This document shows positions 50,401-61,000 of a stretch of DNA of 64,000 nt, piece by piece (the first letter of the stretch is position 1; every line of letters starts with the position of its first letter). Position numbers and translations under genes: made by a program. The stretch covers positions 22,993,356 through 23,057,355 of the forward strand of contig CM051029.1 of the NCBI GenBank assembly GCA_027627225.1, given 5' to 3'. Source of the stretch: Congeria kusceri (Eukaryota; Mollusca; Bivalvia; Myida; Dreissenidae). The notes beneath the pieces were generated by a model. The model did no database searches and was not told where the DNA came from. It saw only the letters and a list, made by a program, of their open reading frames with translations.

Positions 50401-53400
50401 AGAAGAGACTTCCTTAAAACAGAAAATACCATAAAAGTGGAAAGTGCCATCCCGGATTAGCCTGTGCAGACTGCACAGGCTAATCCGTGACGACACTTTA
50501 CGCACATGCATTATGACCGGTTTTCTCACGATGCGCCACCTATATATTCTATATAAACCATGTGACCCCCGGAGCGTGGCTCGTTTTGACCCCAGGGGCG
50601 TGGCTCGTTTTGACCCCAGGGGCATAATTTGAACAAACTTTGAAAAGGACCACTAAGGGATGTTACATACCAGGTATGAAACCTCTGGGCCTTGCGGTTT
50701 CAGAGGAGAAAAAAATAATTTTGCTATATATTCTATATAAACCATGTGACCCCCGGGGCTTGGCCCGTTTTGACCCCCAGGGGCATAGTTTGAAAGATCT
50801 TTGTAGAGGACCACTATAAGATGTTACATACCAAATATGAAACCTCTGAACCATGCGGTTTTAGAGAAGAAGATTTTTAAAGTTTACATTTATTAAATCT
50901 ATTTTGAGCTCTGGTCACCTATGCAGCGGACCGTAACGATTTGAACAATTTTGAAAGAGGGTCACCTAATGATCATTCCTGTTAAGTTTGGTGAAAATCT
51001 GCCAAGTGGTTCAGGAGGAGATGTTGTTTGAATGAAAAGCTGACGACGCACGCACGCACGACGGACATCAGGCGATCACCAAAGCTCACTTCGTGCTCAG
51101 GCCAGCTAAAAAGTGGTAATAACTCCTACAAAATCCTAGACAGAGTTACCTCCTCATGTCTGCAGAATGGGGTCAGCACCATAAACAAGGAGCTTGATAT
51201 TCAATTTAATGTCTTTGATAGTTATTGAGAAATTTTAACACAAGATGGCCAAATGGCCCTGGGTCGCTCACCTGAGTTTCATTAGTCGAACAATTTTCCA
51301 TGTGTTAAGATTTTATACAGATATGGATATACTGATGGAAATGCGGCCTTAATCATCATGGTTTGAAAAACTTAAGTGACAACAGACATTCAAAATTTTG
51401 AAGTACATATTGAAATTGAAGCTTTTTCTTCAATTTCACCTAGTGACCTAGTTTTTGACCCCAAATGACCCAGATTCGAACTCAGCGGAGATACCATCGG
51501 GACAAAGGTTCTGACCAAGTTTCATGACGATTAGGCAAATAATGTAACTTCTAGAGTGTAACAATCTTTTTCTTCAATTTGACCTAGTGACCTTGTTTTT
51601 GACCCCACATCACCCAGATTCAAACTCGGCCAAGATACCATTAAGACAAATGTTCTGACAAAGTTTCATCAAGATTGGCCAATAAATGTGGCCTCTAGAG
51701 TGTTCAGAAGGTAAATGTTGACGACACACGACGGACAACATTTGATCACATTTGATCGCCTTGATCACAAAAACTTAAATTTGACCTAGTGACCTAGTTT
51801 TTGACCCCACATGACCCAGATTCAAACTCAACCGGGATATCATTGGGACAAATGTTCTGACCAAGTTTCATGAAGATTGGACAAAAAATGTGACTTCTAG
51901 AGTGTTAACAAGCTTTTTCTTTGACCTAGTTTTTGACCCCACATGACCCAGATTCGAACTCGGCTGAGTTAACATTGGGAAAAATGTTCCGACCAAGTTT
52001 CATGAAGATTGGGCAAAAAATTTGACTTTAGAGTGTTCACAAGCTTTTCCAATAGCCATATATGGACCCCCCCCTGGCGGCCATGTTTTTCACCGGACCA
52101 GAACCATTTTTGAACTCAGCCGTGATATTATCAGAACAAAGGTTATGAGCAAGCTTTTCCTATAGCCATATAAGGAAAACTGACCCCGCCCCTGGCAGCC
52201 ATGTTTTTCAACGGACCGGAACCATTTTCGAACTCGGCCGAGATATTATAACAACAAATGTTCTGAGCAAGTTTCATGTTGATTAGGCAAAAAAAGTGAC
52301 TTCTAGAGTGTTCACAAGCTTTTTCTATAGCCATATTATGAAAACTGCCCCGCACCCTGGCGGCCATGTTTTTCAATGGAGCGGAACTATTTTTGAACTC
52401 GGCCGAGATATCATAAGAACAAATTGTGACTTCTAGTGTTCACAAGCTTTTTCTATAGCCATATAAAGAAAACTGCCCCGCCCCCTGGCGGCCATGTTTT
52501 TCAACGGATCGAAACCTTTTCGAACTCGGACAAGATATCATTAGAACAAATGTTCTGGGCAAGTTTCATGTTGATTGAGCAAAAATTGTGACTTCTAGAG
52601 CGTTCGCAGCTTTTTCTTCAATTCGACCAAGTGACCTAGTTTCTGACCCCACATGACCCAGTTTAGAACTCGGCCGAGATATCATTAGGACAAATGTTCT
52701 GACCAAGTTTCATGAAGATTGGCCAATAAATGTCGCCTCTAGAGTGTTCACAAGGTAAATGTTGACGACGAACGATTCACGACGCACGAAGGACAAAAGT
52801 AAAAATATTCTAAGTTGCAAATCCAAACAAGGGCAGATACTCTGGAAATACAAATGATAGGGTTACCCTCCTTGTTGAAATGAATTACCCTTTTGATAGT
52901 GAACAAATATTGAAAGTTTCAAATGGATACCTTTGATAGTTTTTAAGAAATGGACTCTGACAAAAAACTTAACCAAAAAAACTCAACCAAAAAACTTAAA
53001 GTTACGCAGACGCTGATGCAGACAACAGAGCGACGATAATAACTCAACTTTTTTTCTTCAAATAAAAATGTTTCATTCTAATTATTTATAAAAAAAAGTT
53101 ACATTATTCATGTCCAATAACACATTCAAAGTTGAAACGCTTATTTATTAAAGCACAATATGAGTGTGATAACTTATTCTATCAAGAGTATCGCTACCTG
53201 CAAATCCTGCCTGGTAAAGATATTGGACCATTTGTGTAGATTTGCCAGAACCAGTCTCCCCCAGAATGACGCACACCTGATTGTGCTTTACAGTGGTCAG
53301 GATGTCCTCTCTCCGGGCGTATATGGGCAATGCAGTGGCAAGCCGCCTGCACTCAACACCAAGGGCCTTCCGGACCTCGAGTAATGCGGTATCGGGCTTA

Positions 53401-54308
53401 TCGTGATCCATTACCTCGGTTATCTTCGACTTAACACTCTTTAGATAATTCATAAATTCTGATATCTGTTTATTTAGTTCATCGAATTTGTCACATAAAG
53501 CTATTTTTTCGACTGACAATTTTTCAAAAACATCAAAGGCAACACCTCTTTTTCGGTGTAACTGTTGATTAACATTCAAGATTTCTGTATTTTTGTATTC
53601 AATTTTCTTGACATGTTCGTTAATTACACGTGTTGAGGCTTCTAATATTTCATTCACAGCTTTTGTAATTTTTTCCTCCCGCATCTTTGTTGCACCAAGA
53701 TTTTCTCCTAAGGCTTTAACTTTGTTGAAAAAGCAATGTACTTTACTCTGTGTACCGATGTTGCTTTTGTTCAAGAGCCACTCCACTCTCTTAGATTGAT
53801 TGAAGCTGGGAAAGGTAAGTGTCACTAACGTGCAACCTTCATTATTTGAAGTCATTTTTTCAACGGAGTCTACCTTCAGTTCAAGACGTTTGGGATTACC
53901 CATTCGTTGTCTAAGAAATTCTGGAATAAGCTTGTGGTTAGTTATTTCGTCACAAAGCACGACGTAAAGCAATGTTCTTCTTGGTTTATTTTTAGCATGG
54001 GCCACTTCAGTACTTACTTTGTTTTTCTTTCTCGTGTTTTTCTTGTTAGATCCGCCATTATTTTTATTAGCTTCACCTTCAGAACCTTGTTTTTGCAGAC
54101 CTGACAAATTATCTTGATTGACACTTGAATGACGAGATCGTACTTTGGGTTTAGCACCGTCATAGTCGCGAGATGTGGATCCTGGCTTCGTGTCTTTGTC
54201 TGAACGTTCGGAACTGGCTCGTTCTCGTGGCTTTGTCCCGGCATTTTCCTTGGCCTTGATCGAGCTGCCTGTCGGGGCAGGAGCATCGTGTTGTACGTTG
54301 TTGGACAT
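37279..54308 (-). CDS. DEAH-box RNA helicase / RBR E3 ubiquitin ligase fusion (DEAH11/DEAH12-like)
   Basis: Two coding exons (54308-53198 and 41495-37279; 1111 + 4217 nt) join in frame to 1775 residues. The join completes a Glu codon and links the Walker A exon to HGLIACTQPRKIAAISLA, as DEAH helicases read. Order: a low-complexity charged N-terminus (1-110, basic cluster near 90-98), a possible RRM-like region (111-200), a probable coiled coil (205-300), Walker A GETGSGKST (350-358), TQPRK (378-382), DEAH (447-450), SAT (479-481), motif V TNIAETSLT (605-613), motif VI QRKGRAGR (652-659), HA2 (about 715-790), OB fold (about 870-970), RRM-like segments (about 1092-1146 and 1219-1311), a KH-like segment (about 1494-1543) and an RBR module (1565-1766). 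It should unwind or remodel RNA using ATP and transfer ubiquitin through a Cys intermediate. The architecture matches plant DEAH11/DEAH12. Substrate and pathway are unknown. Confidence 0.94.
42685..45321. mobile_element. hAT-type non-autonomous element carrying a nested Pearl-like element
   Basis: Terminal inverted repeats TAGGGGTGTCACAATA and (right end) TATTGTGACACCCATA, one mismatch in 16, flanked by the 8-bp duplication CTTGTGGT (42677-42684 and 45322-45329), the hAT target size. The ends are rich in ATATTGCAATAT. Excluding the nested 1.88-kb element it is about 750 bp. No transposase is encoded. Confidence 0.85.
43310..45192 (+). mobile_element. Pearl/Helitron-like element nested in the hAT element
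   Basis: Complete copy: 5' ACAAGAGGGCCCTAGGACGC, about ten ~165-bp units, a GACGACGGACGCAC / ACGGACGGACAACGGG tract, and a 3' hairpin at 45159-45190 (arms GCTCACCATGAGCAC and GTGCTCAGGTGAGC, loop TTT) then CTAAAA. An ACGG-type tract next to a tandem core is also a published trait of bivalve Pearl elements. Confidence 0.82.
46560..47287 (+). repeat. Repeat element ending in a GTCCCCT/AGGGGAC hairpin
   Basis: Three diverged ~140-bp units with CACGTGACCTTTGACCTCTG and TACCAAGTTTCAT, then GACGGACGGACGGAGGGCAA and a terminal inverted pair TAGTCCCCT ... AGGGGACTA at 47250-47287. Overall plan like the Pearl-like elements but with unrelated ends. Confidence 0.65.
47288..49380. other. Interior of the 3-kb insertion, no gene seen
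   Basis: AT-rich DNA with small open frames of 60-88 codons on both strands and no recognisable domain. No transposase-like motif found. Confidence 0.5.
50273..50539. mobile_element. 267-bp MITE with 4-bp target duplication
   Basis: GAGGCGCGTCGTGGGAAAAC at the left and, reverse complemented, GTGGCGCATCGTGAGAAAAC at the right give inverted repeats of at least 22 bp. CTAT is duplicated at 50269-50272 and 50540-50543 and the interrupted unit is restored by removal. The interior holds two further hairpins built from GATTAGC-TGTGCA / TGCACAGGCTAATC. Confidence 0.85.
51240..52799 (+). mobile_element. Pearl/Helitron-like element lacking its terminal hairpin
   Basis: 5' end ACAAGATGGCCAAATGGCCC TGGGTCGCTCACCTGAG. 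Tandem units of the second family (CCTATAGCCATATAAGGAAA, CTGGCGGCCATGTTTTTCA, GAACTCGGCCGAGATATCAT). The 3' part reaches GACGACGAACGATTCACGAC but stops at GGACAAAAG, short of the usual hairpin. Same unit family as 3.9-4.45 kb, opposite orientation. Confidence 0.75.
53198..54308 (-). CDS. DEAH-RBR fusion, coding exon 1 (N-terminus to Walker A)
   Basis: Starts at ATG 54308-54306 (MSNNVQHDAPAP). It encodes 370 residues plus one base and ends at the donor CAG|GTAGCG (GT at 53197-53196). Open frame continues for 16 codons into the intron but loses all family similarity. Residues 1-110 are polar and basic (Ser, Lys, Asn, Gly), likely disordered, with KKNTRKKNK as a possible nuclear signal. Residues 205-300 are heptad-rich. 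ECRRLATALPIYARREDIL leads into Walker A at 350-358. An AG at 54328-54327, after a T-rich stretch, could be the acceptor of a 5' UTR intron; this is a guess. Confidence 0.94.
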
Positions 54309-54758
54309 TATTTTTATATATTCAATCTAAAAATATAAATATCTGTTATGAAAAAAATATTGTCATACAATTCAATTACTGAATTAATACTTATTAAAGT
54401 ACACCATATACATGTTTTGTCTAATTAGCGCAAATACATAAATACATTGTTGTGGTAAAGATTAATGATAACATACACAAAGAGGTCCTGTTAAAACCGT
54501 AATTTATTACAACTCTTGATAAGAGGTTTGGTCGATAACGACAGTGATAACTAATATACAGGTATCAGAGCGGATGTCAAATTGATAAAAGATATACATA
54601 TGTATCAGCTAGAGTGGCACCCATTGTATGCCTACATCATCAACGCTGTTACTGTACACGTCTGACTGTTCTAACATCTAACAACTGTTACGAATTTTAA
54701 AATGCTATTGTTACTACATCTGATAATCGCTGTATCTCCTGACATAAGAACTATAGTC

Positions 54759-54889
54759 AATCTGTGAACTGTTCATGGCACAGTCTGTTTACGTGAATGC
54801 CACGTGTTCAACTGAAGGGAGATAATCTGTGAACTGTTCATGGCACAGTCTGTTTACGTGAATGCCACGTGTTCAACTGAAGGGAGATA
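54759..54889. repeat. 65-bp tandem duplication with CACGTG, upstream of the DEAH-RBR start
   Basis: Two apparently identical 65-bp copies (54759-54823, 54824-54888) containing TTTACGTGAATGCCACGTGT, so the E-box CACGTG and a TTACGTGA site occur twice. It lies about 450 bp upstream of the helicase-ligase ATG, where a promoter would be expected, but promoter function is an inference. Confidence 0.85.
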
Positions 54890-57800
54890 CCTTTTCGTCA
54901 TTATTCTATTATTGATTATCCCCTTCAAGGTACATATACATGGACATTTAAATATGCAGGGTAGCTTAAAGAGAGTGACACGACATGTACTTGAATGATT
55001 GGGTTATTCGAGATGTCATTTGCAAAAGTTGAGCTTTCAATATTTATTCAGATAAAGCCATGTTTGTATTAAAGTAACAATACATCTTCATAAACCGAAA
55101 GGTTTAATTAGCACCTTCCTTTCGAAATCCATACAGCGGTGAAATGCAACTAAATGTAGATGTACTACAAAACGTTTTCACTCATTCTCATTTTTGGGGC
55201 CGAAAAGCATAACATAAATATGAAATTTATGACTTCTCATTTCCATACAAATTTATGTTTAATATGAAAATGGAACTTATCTGTGTAGAGTTTTTAGTGA
55301 TGGCAATATTGTGAAAGCTTTATTTTTTGCTGTAGTACCCTGTCAACATATGCATGAGTTTTACTTATGTATTTTACGTGACAGTGATAACAGCCTAATG
55401 ACAGATACAGATTATGATAAAAACAAACATTAGAAACACACTTTTTTGTCCTTATTAAATTATTAACACAGCAATTTCTATTATTTAACTTCTTGAAAAC
55501 ACTTAACTGATAACATCGTCGAACAATGGACACTTAAAATGGAAAATTGGGATGAAGAAAGAGTAATTTCTTGCATTATTGTCCTTTTTTTTTTCTTCAT
55601 ATATTCTCACACCTAAAATAAAGCGTAAATACAGAGTCAAATATAATAGTAGTGCACACAAAACCTTTATAAACCCTAAGTAGAAATAATAGTGCTCAAC
55701 TGATGTAAGACCATTTTACTGGATTTTTTTTTATAACGTGCTTTTGTCACGTAAAATTCATTAAACAAGTAACACATTGTACAAGTTCGTACTTCAGCAG
55801 AAACTGGGTTAATCTATCATAGATGTGGAGAAAATAACTTGCAAATATAAACATTTGTAGAAAAATAAAGATTATAATTGACATAGAACCATTAAAATGC
55901 TAAATCCATACCAATTGTCACGTACAATTCAATGAACTCAACTGTTACATTTAATGGACATCACATGTGGTAAAACTATCGCAAACTCTTTTGAAATGAC
56001 ATCCTTGTTTTCTGAAAAACTAGATTTACCAATATAAATGTGACAGACGATGGATAATTGTAGAGATTTGAAATTTTAGTGACATAACTCAGTTCATATT
56101 TGTCACGTAAAACTCAACTAACTTTTTCAAGATCTCAGCTATTTTAGCCCTGTCTTTGTCAATATACATTTGTATTATTGGACAAACAAACTTATTTAAA
56201 CATAATATTAGTGAAATAGAAACAAACAAAAACAATAAGTTCAACATTTTATGTTCGAATTTTACGTTATATTTTATTAATTTTACGAATTTTACATGAC
56301 ATTTTAATCTATGCTCTATATGTGCACCAGACCCTGATAATCAACCATGCGTCATAACAGCACTTATCTTTAATTATTTCTTAGCATAAGTGCAATTAAA
56401 ACACATTCTTTCTACAAAGTTATCATGATATATTTGACAAAACAAAAAACAAGGGGAGTTCAAATAAGTAACCTAACACAATAGATCATGTCATAAACTG
56501 AATGTAAAAAGTCATGTAACTGACATTTTTGTGCAATTTGACTTTTTTTAAATTTTTGATTTTATTTTGGTGAAATACATCAACTATTAAAATATTAAGA
56601 CTACTTTTTGAGATAAAATGATGTTTTTGAGAATTTTCCTCAAATAATATATCTGAAAACAAGTATTTTAATTATTGAAATAACTGACATAAGAGCACTT
56701 ACATAATATTTGAAAAAAATACATGTGGTGATATACTGTATGTGCTCATACTTAAATGTTGACATTGAAAGTTACAGAGCCTGAAATAATGTAACTGCAT
56801 TTTCCAAAGGAAAGTAACCCAACTTAAGAAAAAACCAAATTAAATGCAAGAAATCACGTAAGTGCAAAAAAAAAAATATTTTTAAATCTATTGCTTTTTT
56901 CATCAATGATGTTGTATTAACTGTTTAAGCTGTACAATGCGTACACAAATGTTTTATTAAACTTAAACTTAATTATGCAGATTAAGAATGCTGCCAAAAA
57001 TTAAGAGCACTTATATTGACATAAGAATTGAAATCTTGAGTCACAAAACACATTAAGAGCACTTACGTGATTTTTTGCATACAAAAACAACTAATAACCT
57101 GCTTTACAGTAAGAGCACTTACATGACATGAGAATTGAAATCTTAAGTAACAAAACACATTAAGAGCTCTTACGTGATTTTTACATTAACTATTCTAGCG
57201 TTTTAATTCAGGTAACTGTCTATTTTTTAAATTATTTATATTTTGAAAAAAGATATTTAAATATTTAGTTTTGCTGTGATTTTCACTCATCACTATAACC
57301 GAACACAGAAATTTGGTATACTGAACAATATGTTATCAATTTAATAAAACAGTTTTTTGCTTCTCCTGTAAAATTTATGAAATGTCAGTTACATGAGTTT
57401 TTACATTCAGCAGACGATGTGTCATTGATTTCAACTAAATGACCCTAGAAAAACATTCAATGACGTCATAAATATCACGGCATAAACCGAAAATACCGAA
57501 CAAATTATTTGGTCACTGTCTACACCGCGGTAAGCGCATGTTTCATAAAATTGTCACGTAAGTATTCAGTCACGTAAACTTCAAGTTTACCTTTCCAATA
57601 ACCAAAATCTGTAATATTTTTGATAACTCGTCACTCTATTTGTCATAATGAACAGTTCTCAGTAAGAGATTACATATAACACTGTCAATTTCATAGAGAA
57701 GTCTGGCAAGAGACAAACAGTCGTCACGTAAAGCTTCACAGAAAAAATTCCCCCATATGAGCTTAGACCATTAATGGCTTAAATCTTGATTTTGTATGAT

Positions 57801-58634
57801 AAGGTTGATTAAAACTTTGTTTTTTCATCAGAAGTTTTGTAAAGTGTTATCAATTGAAATGTTAAACCATGACTTTCTTCAAAACAATTTTATGAGCAAA
57901 TAAGTTAGTGTCACGTAAACTTCAAGCATCTTGTGACATGAATAAAATATTTTTTTAATGATATAGTTCTGCAGTATTTTTTTTCTATCTTGAAACCTCA
58001 TTGTACAAACAATAACCAATCAAGTATTAAACAAAACTTATTGAACTCGGTCAAAATGCAGAATAAATTACCCATTAAAAATATGGCATTATGTTTGTGA
58101 CAGTGGATTTTATAGGGGGGTATGTTGATAAAGGACACGTTTAATTAATTCAAAAGAGTTTCTGATACATCTTTTTTGGTTTCATTTAAAACAAATATAT
58201 TGTGCTTTAAAACCAAGGTGCCTACAAAACTCATATATATGGAAATACACATTATGTGATAGTTATTGTACCTGTGACATGTATTTGGCCGAAAACATGA
58301 GAATGAGTGTTTGCGAGTTGTCATTTATATGACGACTGTACGAAAAGTCTATTCACAGTGGATATAATTGATTCAAACAGCGTTACTTGATGTTGAAAAC
58401 TGGCATAAATACATTGTAGATCTATTCATTTTGATTTCTTACTTTAGTACATTTTTAGAAAGCACTGTCTTAATTATAATCATAATATATTTTAACATGG
58501 CTTCAGCATGTTTGCATTTCTTCGATCAGCACTTTGAACTTTGAAAGCCATTCATGATACATAGGCCTACATGTATTGACACTTCAGTTTGTTTGACACA
58601 CAGCGGGAAGGCTTCAATGACGTGACGTAATCAA
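54890..58634. other. AT-rich intergenic DNA with a cluster of TCACGTAA-like motifs
   Basis: No gene recognised. GTCACGTAA or its complement TTACGTGAC, or forms with one change, appear near 55374, 55746, 55917, 56102, 56853, 57062, 57170, 57553, 57570, 57723 and 57909, several followed by A(A/C)TTCA. Far more than expected by chance in such AT-rich DNA, but irregularly spaced. Confidence 0.6.
57001..57181. repeat. ~72-bp direct repeat with ~110-bp period
   Basis: TAAGAGCACTTA...GAATTGAAATCTTGAGT...AAAACACATTAAGAGCACTT ACGTGATTTT at about 57003-57075 recurs with a few changes at about 57112-57181. Confidence 0.8.
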
Positions 58635-59833
58635 TAGGGGTGTAACAATATGGCAAAACCCGTATTGCAATATATTGTGATACATTAAACCCGTATTGCA
58701 ATACGTATTGAATACATAATGAATACATAACGACGAAATTAATAGACAATACAATAACACCGATAATTTACATCTAGTACATGCATTATTTATTACTCAC
58801 TTTTACTGTTTGGTATCGTAAATAAGGTAAAACAGGTAACTACATCAACACCAAGCAGTCAAAAAAGCTTATTTAAATGTCCAGTTGCCAAACTTCAAAC
58901 TGTATTTAACATATCTTGAATAAGTGAATAGTATGTTATAATCACCAACATTATTAATTTCTTATTTTAAACACATTATACGAAGGGAACTGCAGCAATT
59001 GAACTAAAGCGCATGGTCTGGTACTGTCAACAGTTAACTATGTAACATTGTATTCAAACGATACTCTTTCAGAAAAATATGCATTTTTTATTATATATTC
59101 ATTATATTTTGTTTGTTATTAATTGATACAAAAAAATTATCAATAAAACAAGTGCATTTAATTACCATGCGTTTATTTTTTTTCCAATTTGAACAAACAA
59201 TAAAATCCGTTACAAACACAGGTAACACCTGTTAAAACTAAGAATATTGACAGTGTAAAGTCATCAATTAGCTGGGCTTCCAAATCTGCAAGCCTTCCTT
59301 AGCAGCAATGGTGTGTCTTTTGACTTCAAAAGTCTTTGATGTGACTGCCGAACTCTGCCATTGTATAGCAGTTTGTAATAAGTGTGTAACACACTGAGTG
59401 GTGTCCAAAAGCATCAATCATTGCTACTGTACCTGAACAACACAAGCACTGTCCATAGAGCATTAATGATTTAAGTGTTCTAGGGGAAATGACAAGGGGT
59501 GTCAAAAAAACAGGAATGTTGTTTTGCTGCAGTGGATAAATTGGAGATTTAAATCGGGTGATGAAATAAACATGTATTGGAATTAAAATGGTAACTGTGT
59601 TATGAGGGAAAACTTACTGAATATTAACATGAATATTTACTTTCAAGTTGAATTTATGTGTTTCGTGTATAAGGTATCGTAATTTACTAATTATTTTCAT
59701 ATTTTGATAAATGGTGTTTTGTACATTAAGTTTCTATAAATATTGCGGTACAGCAAAACCGTATCGAGATACGATATTGCAATTGCATGTATCGCGATAT
59801 ATATCGATATACCGGTATATCGTTGCACCCCTA
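58635..59833. mobile_element. hAT-type non-autonomous element, 1199 bp
   Basis: Left end TAGGGGTGTAACAATATG and right end TATCGTTGCACCCCTA form inverted repeats, flanked by a perfect 8-bp duplication GTAATCAA (58627-58634 and 59834-59841). The subterminal regions are rich in GTATTGCAATA and TATCGCGATA steps. No transposase frame. Confidence 0.88.
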
Positions 59834-60270
59834 GTAATCAATGTTCATATTCTGACGTCATTTAAGTTAATATACATGTGCCTTGTTAGTGTATACGAAA
59901 GAAAAAGAAATGTGCCAAACAAACCGACGTTGGACGAGAGTAAAGAGTAACGTAGCATCATCCAGTTTTGTGTGAACGCTCGGTTGATTGCGGTGGTATG
60001 TACACAGGTGACACAGACGATATGCAGATGGAGAAACAAGTACTGTACATGACGTACGGCAGATACTGATCACAGAGAATTAACCGGAATTAGAGCTAGA
60101 GCTTGATTTCCACCATTCGTGAAAATGCCTTTTCTTTGAGTTAGAACTTCGACCACTCGTGAACACAGAGAATTCTTTCCCTACCTCTCTGTAAGAGTCT
60201 TTACTTTTATAATATTATTATTCTTCAGTAAAGGTGTCCCTGTGTTCCTTGTGTTGCAAGATACGTAAAT

Positions 60271-60453
60271 CTTAGTATCTCCTAATTAGGACTTAGAATC
60301 TCCTAAATAGGACTTAGTATCTCCTAATTAGGACTTATAAGTATCTCCTAATTAGGACTTAAGAGTCGCCAAATTATAGCCTATACTATAGGACATACAT
60401 ACTATCTGCTAGTTAGGACATAGTATCTCCTTAGTAGGACTTAACAGTATCTC
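60271..60453. repeat. ~24-bp tandem repeat built on CCTAATTAGG palindrome
   Basis: TATCTCCTAATTAGGACTTA and variants (CCTAAATAGG, GCTAGTTAGG, CCTTAGTAGG) recur seven or so times, spaced roughly 19-25 bp at first and wider later. Each unit carries a 10-bp palindrome. Confidence 0.85.
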
Positions 60454-61000
60454 TTTATCAGATTATGGAATACAAAAATAATATAGATTGTGGCACTACG
60501 ACGTTTCCATATATGCACCACATAGTGGGCTAATGAATATATCTATTCGCAGAACTTGCATCATCCAAGATAATAATTAAATTATATATTAAAGAAACTG
60601 ACCGAGAAAGGCAGAATAATAACTTCAAGTACAACAGGCTGCTTACAGCGTGCATACTTTAAAAGCTTAATAATTTTGATGGAAAATAAATTAATACTTA
60701 CACACGGTTACGGCTCAACCGTTTGTTAAAGTTTTCCAAACCGACACGTCAAACGACTTTTCATTTCCATTCCTCGAAATCTACTTTCGTTTTCTGAAAT
60801 CCAACTGAAACACCCAGGTTGAACTTTGTAACAATCATAACAGATCATTTACAGTGGAAATGTATGTTTCTAGTTTATTTATTCTAAAAACTAGATCTAT
60901 ATATTTATATTATATCGCCATAGTATTAATGTCATCCGGTTTGCTGTATGGGGGTATAAATGTATATGTCGCTATAATGGCTAGATGCTGTATATTGTAT

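Larger units (their letters stand above)
46062..51108 (+). mobile_element. Second Pearl/Helitron-like element, head-to-tail with the first
   Basis: Its 5' end starts two bases after the CTA of the preceding element. 5' end ACAAGAGGGCCCTGAGGGCC; ~165-bp units as before; 3' end CTCACTTCGTGCTCAGGCCA GCTAA with a shortened hairpin. Interrupted by a 3.0-kb hAT-like insertion (46525-49555) and a 267-bp inverted-repeat element (50273-50539). Confidence 0.75.
41734..53045 (+). mobile_element. Outer repeat element of the helicase intron, opened by later insertions
   Basis: Starts ACAAGAGCACCGCCTACGG and shows three ~150-bp units (GAAATTTGACC, TTCTAAGTTGAAAAAGG, TAACTCC, AATGGGTTCA) up to 42208. The same unit continues at 51109-51239 (ATAACTCCTACAAAATCCTA) and again at 52800-52970, ending in ACGCAGACGCTGATGCAGAC and CGACGATAATAACTCAAC near 53045. 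Everything between these pieces is inserted DNA described separately. Confidence 0.65.
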
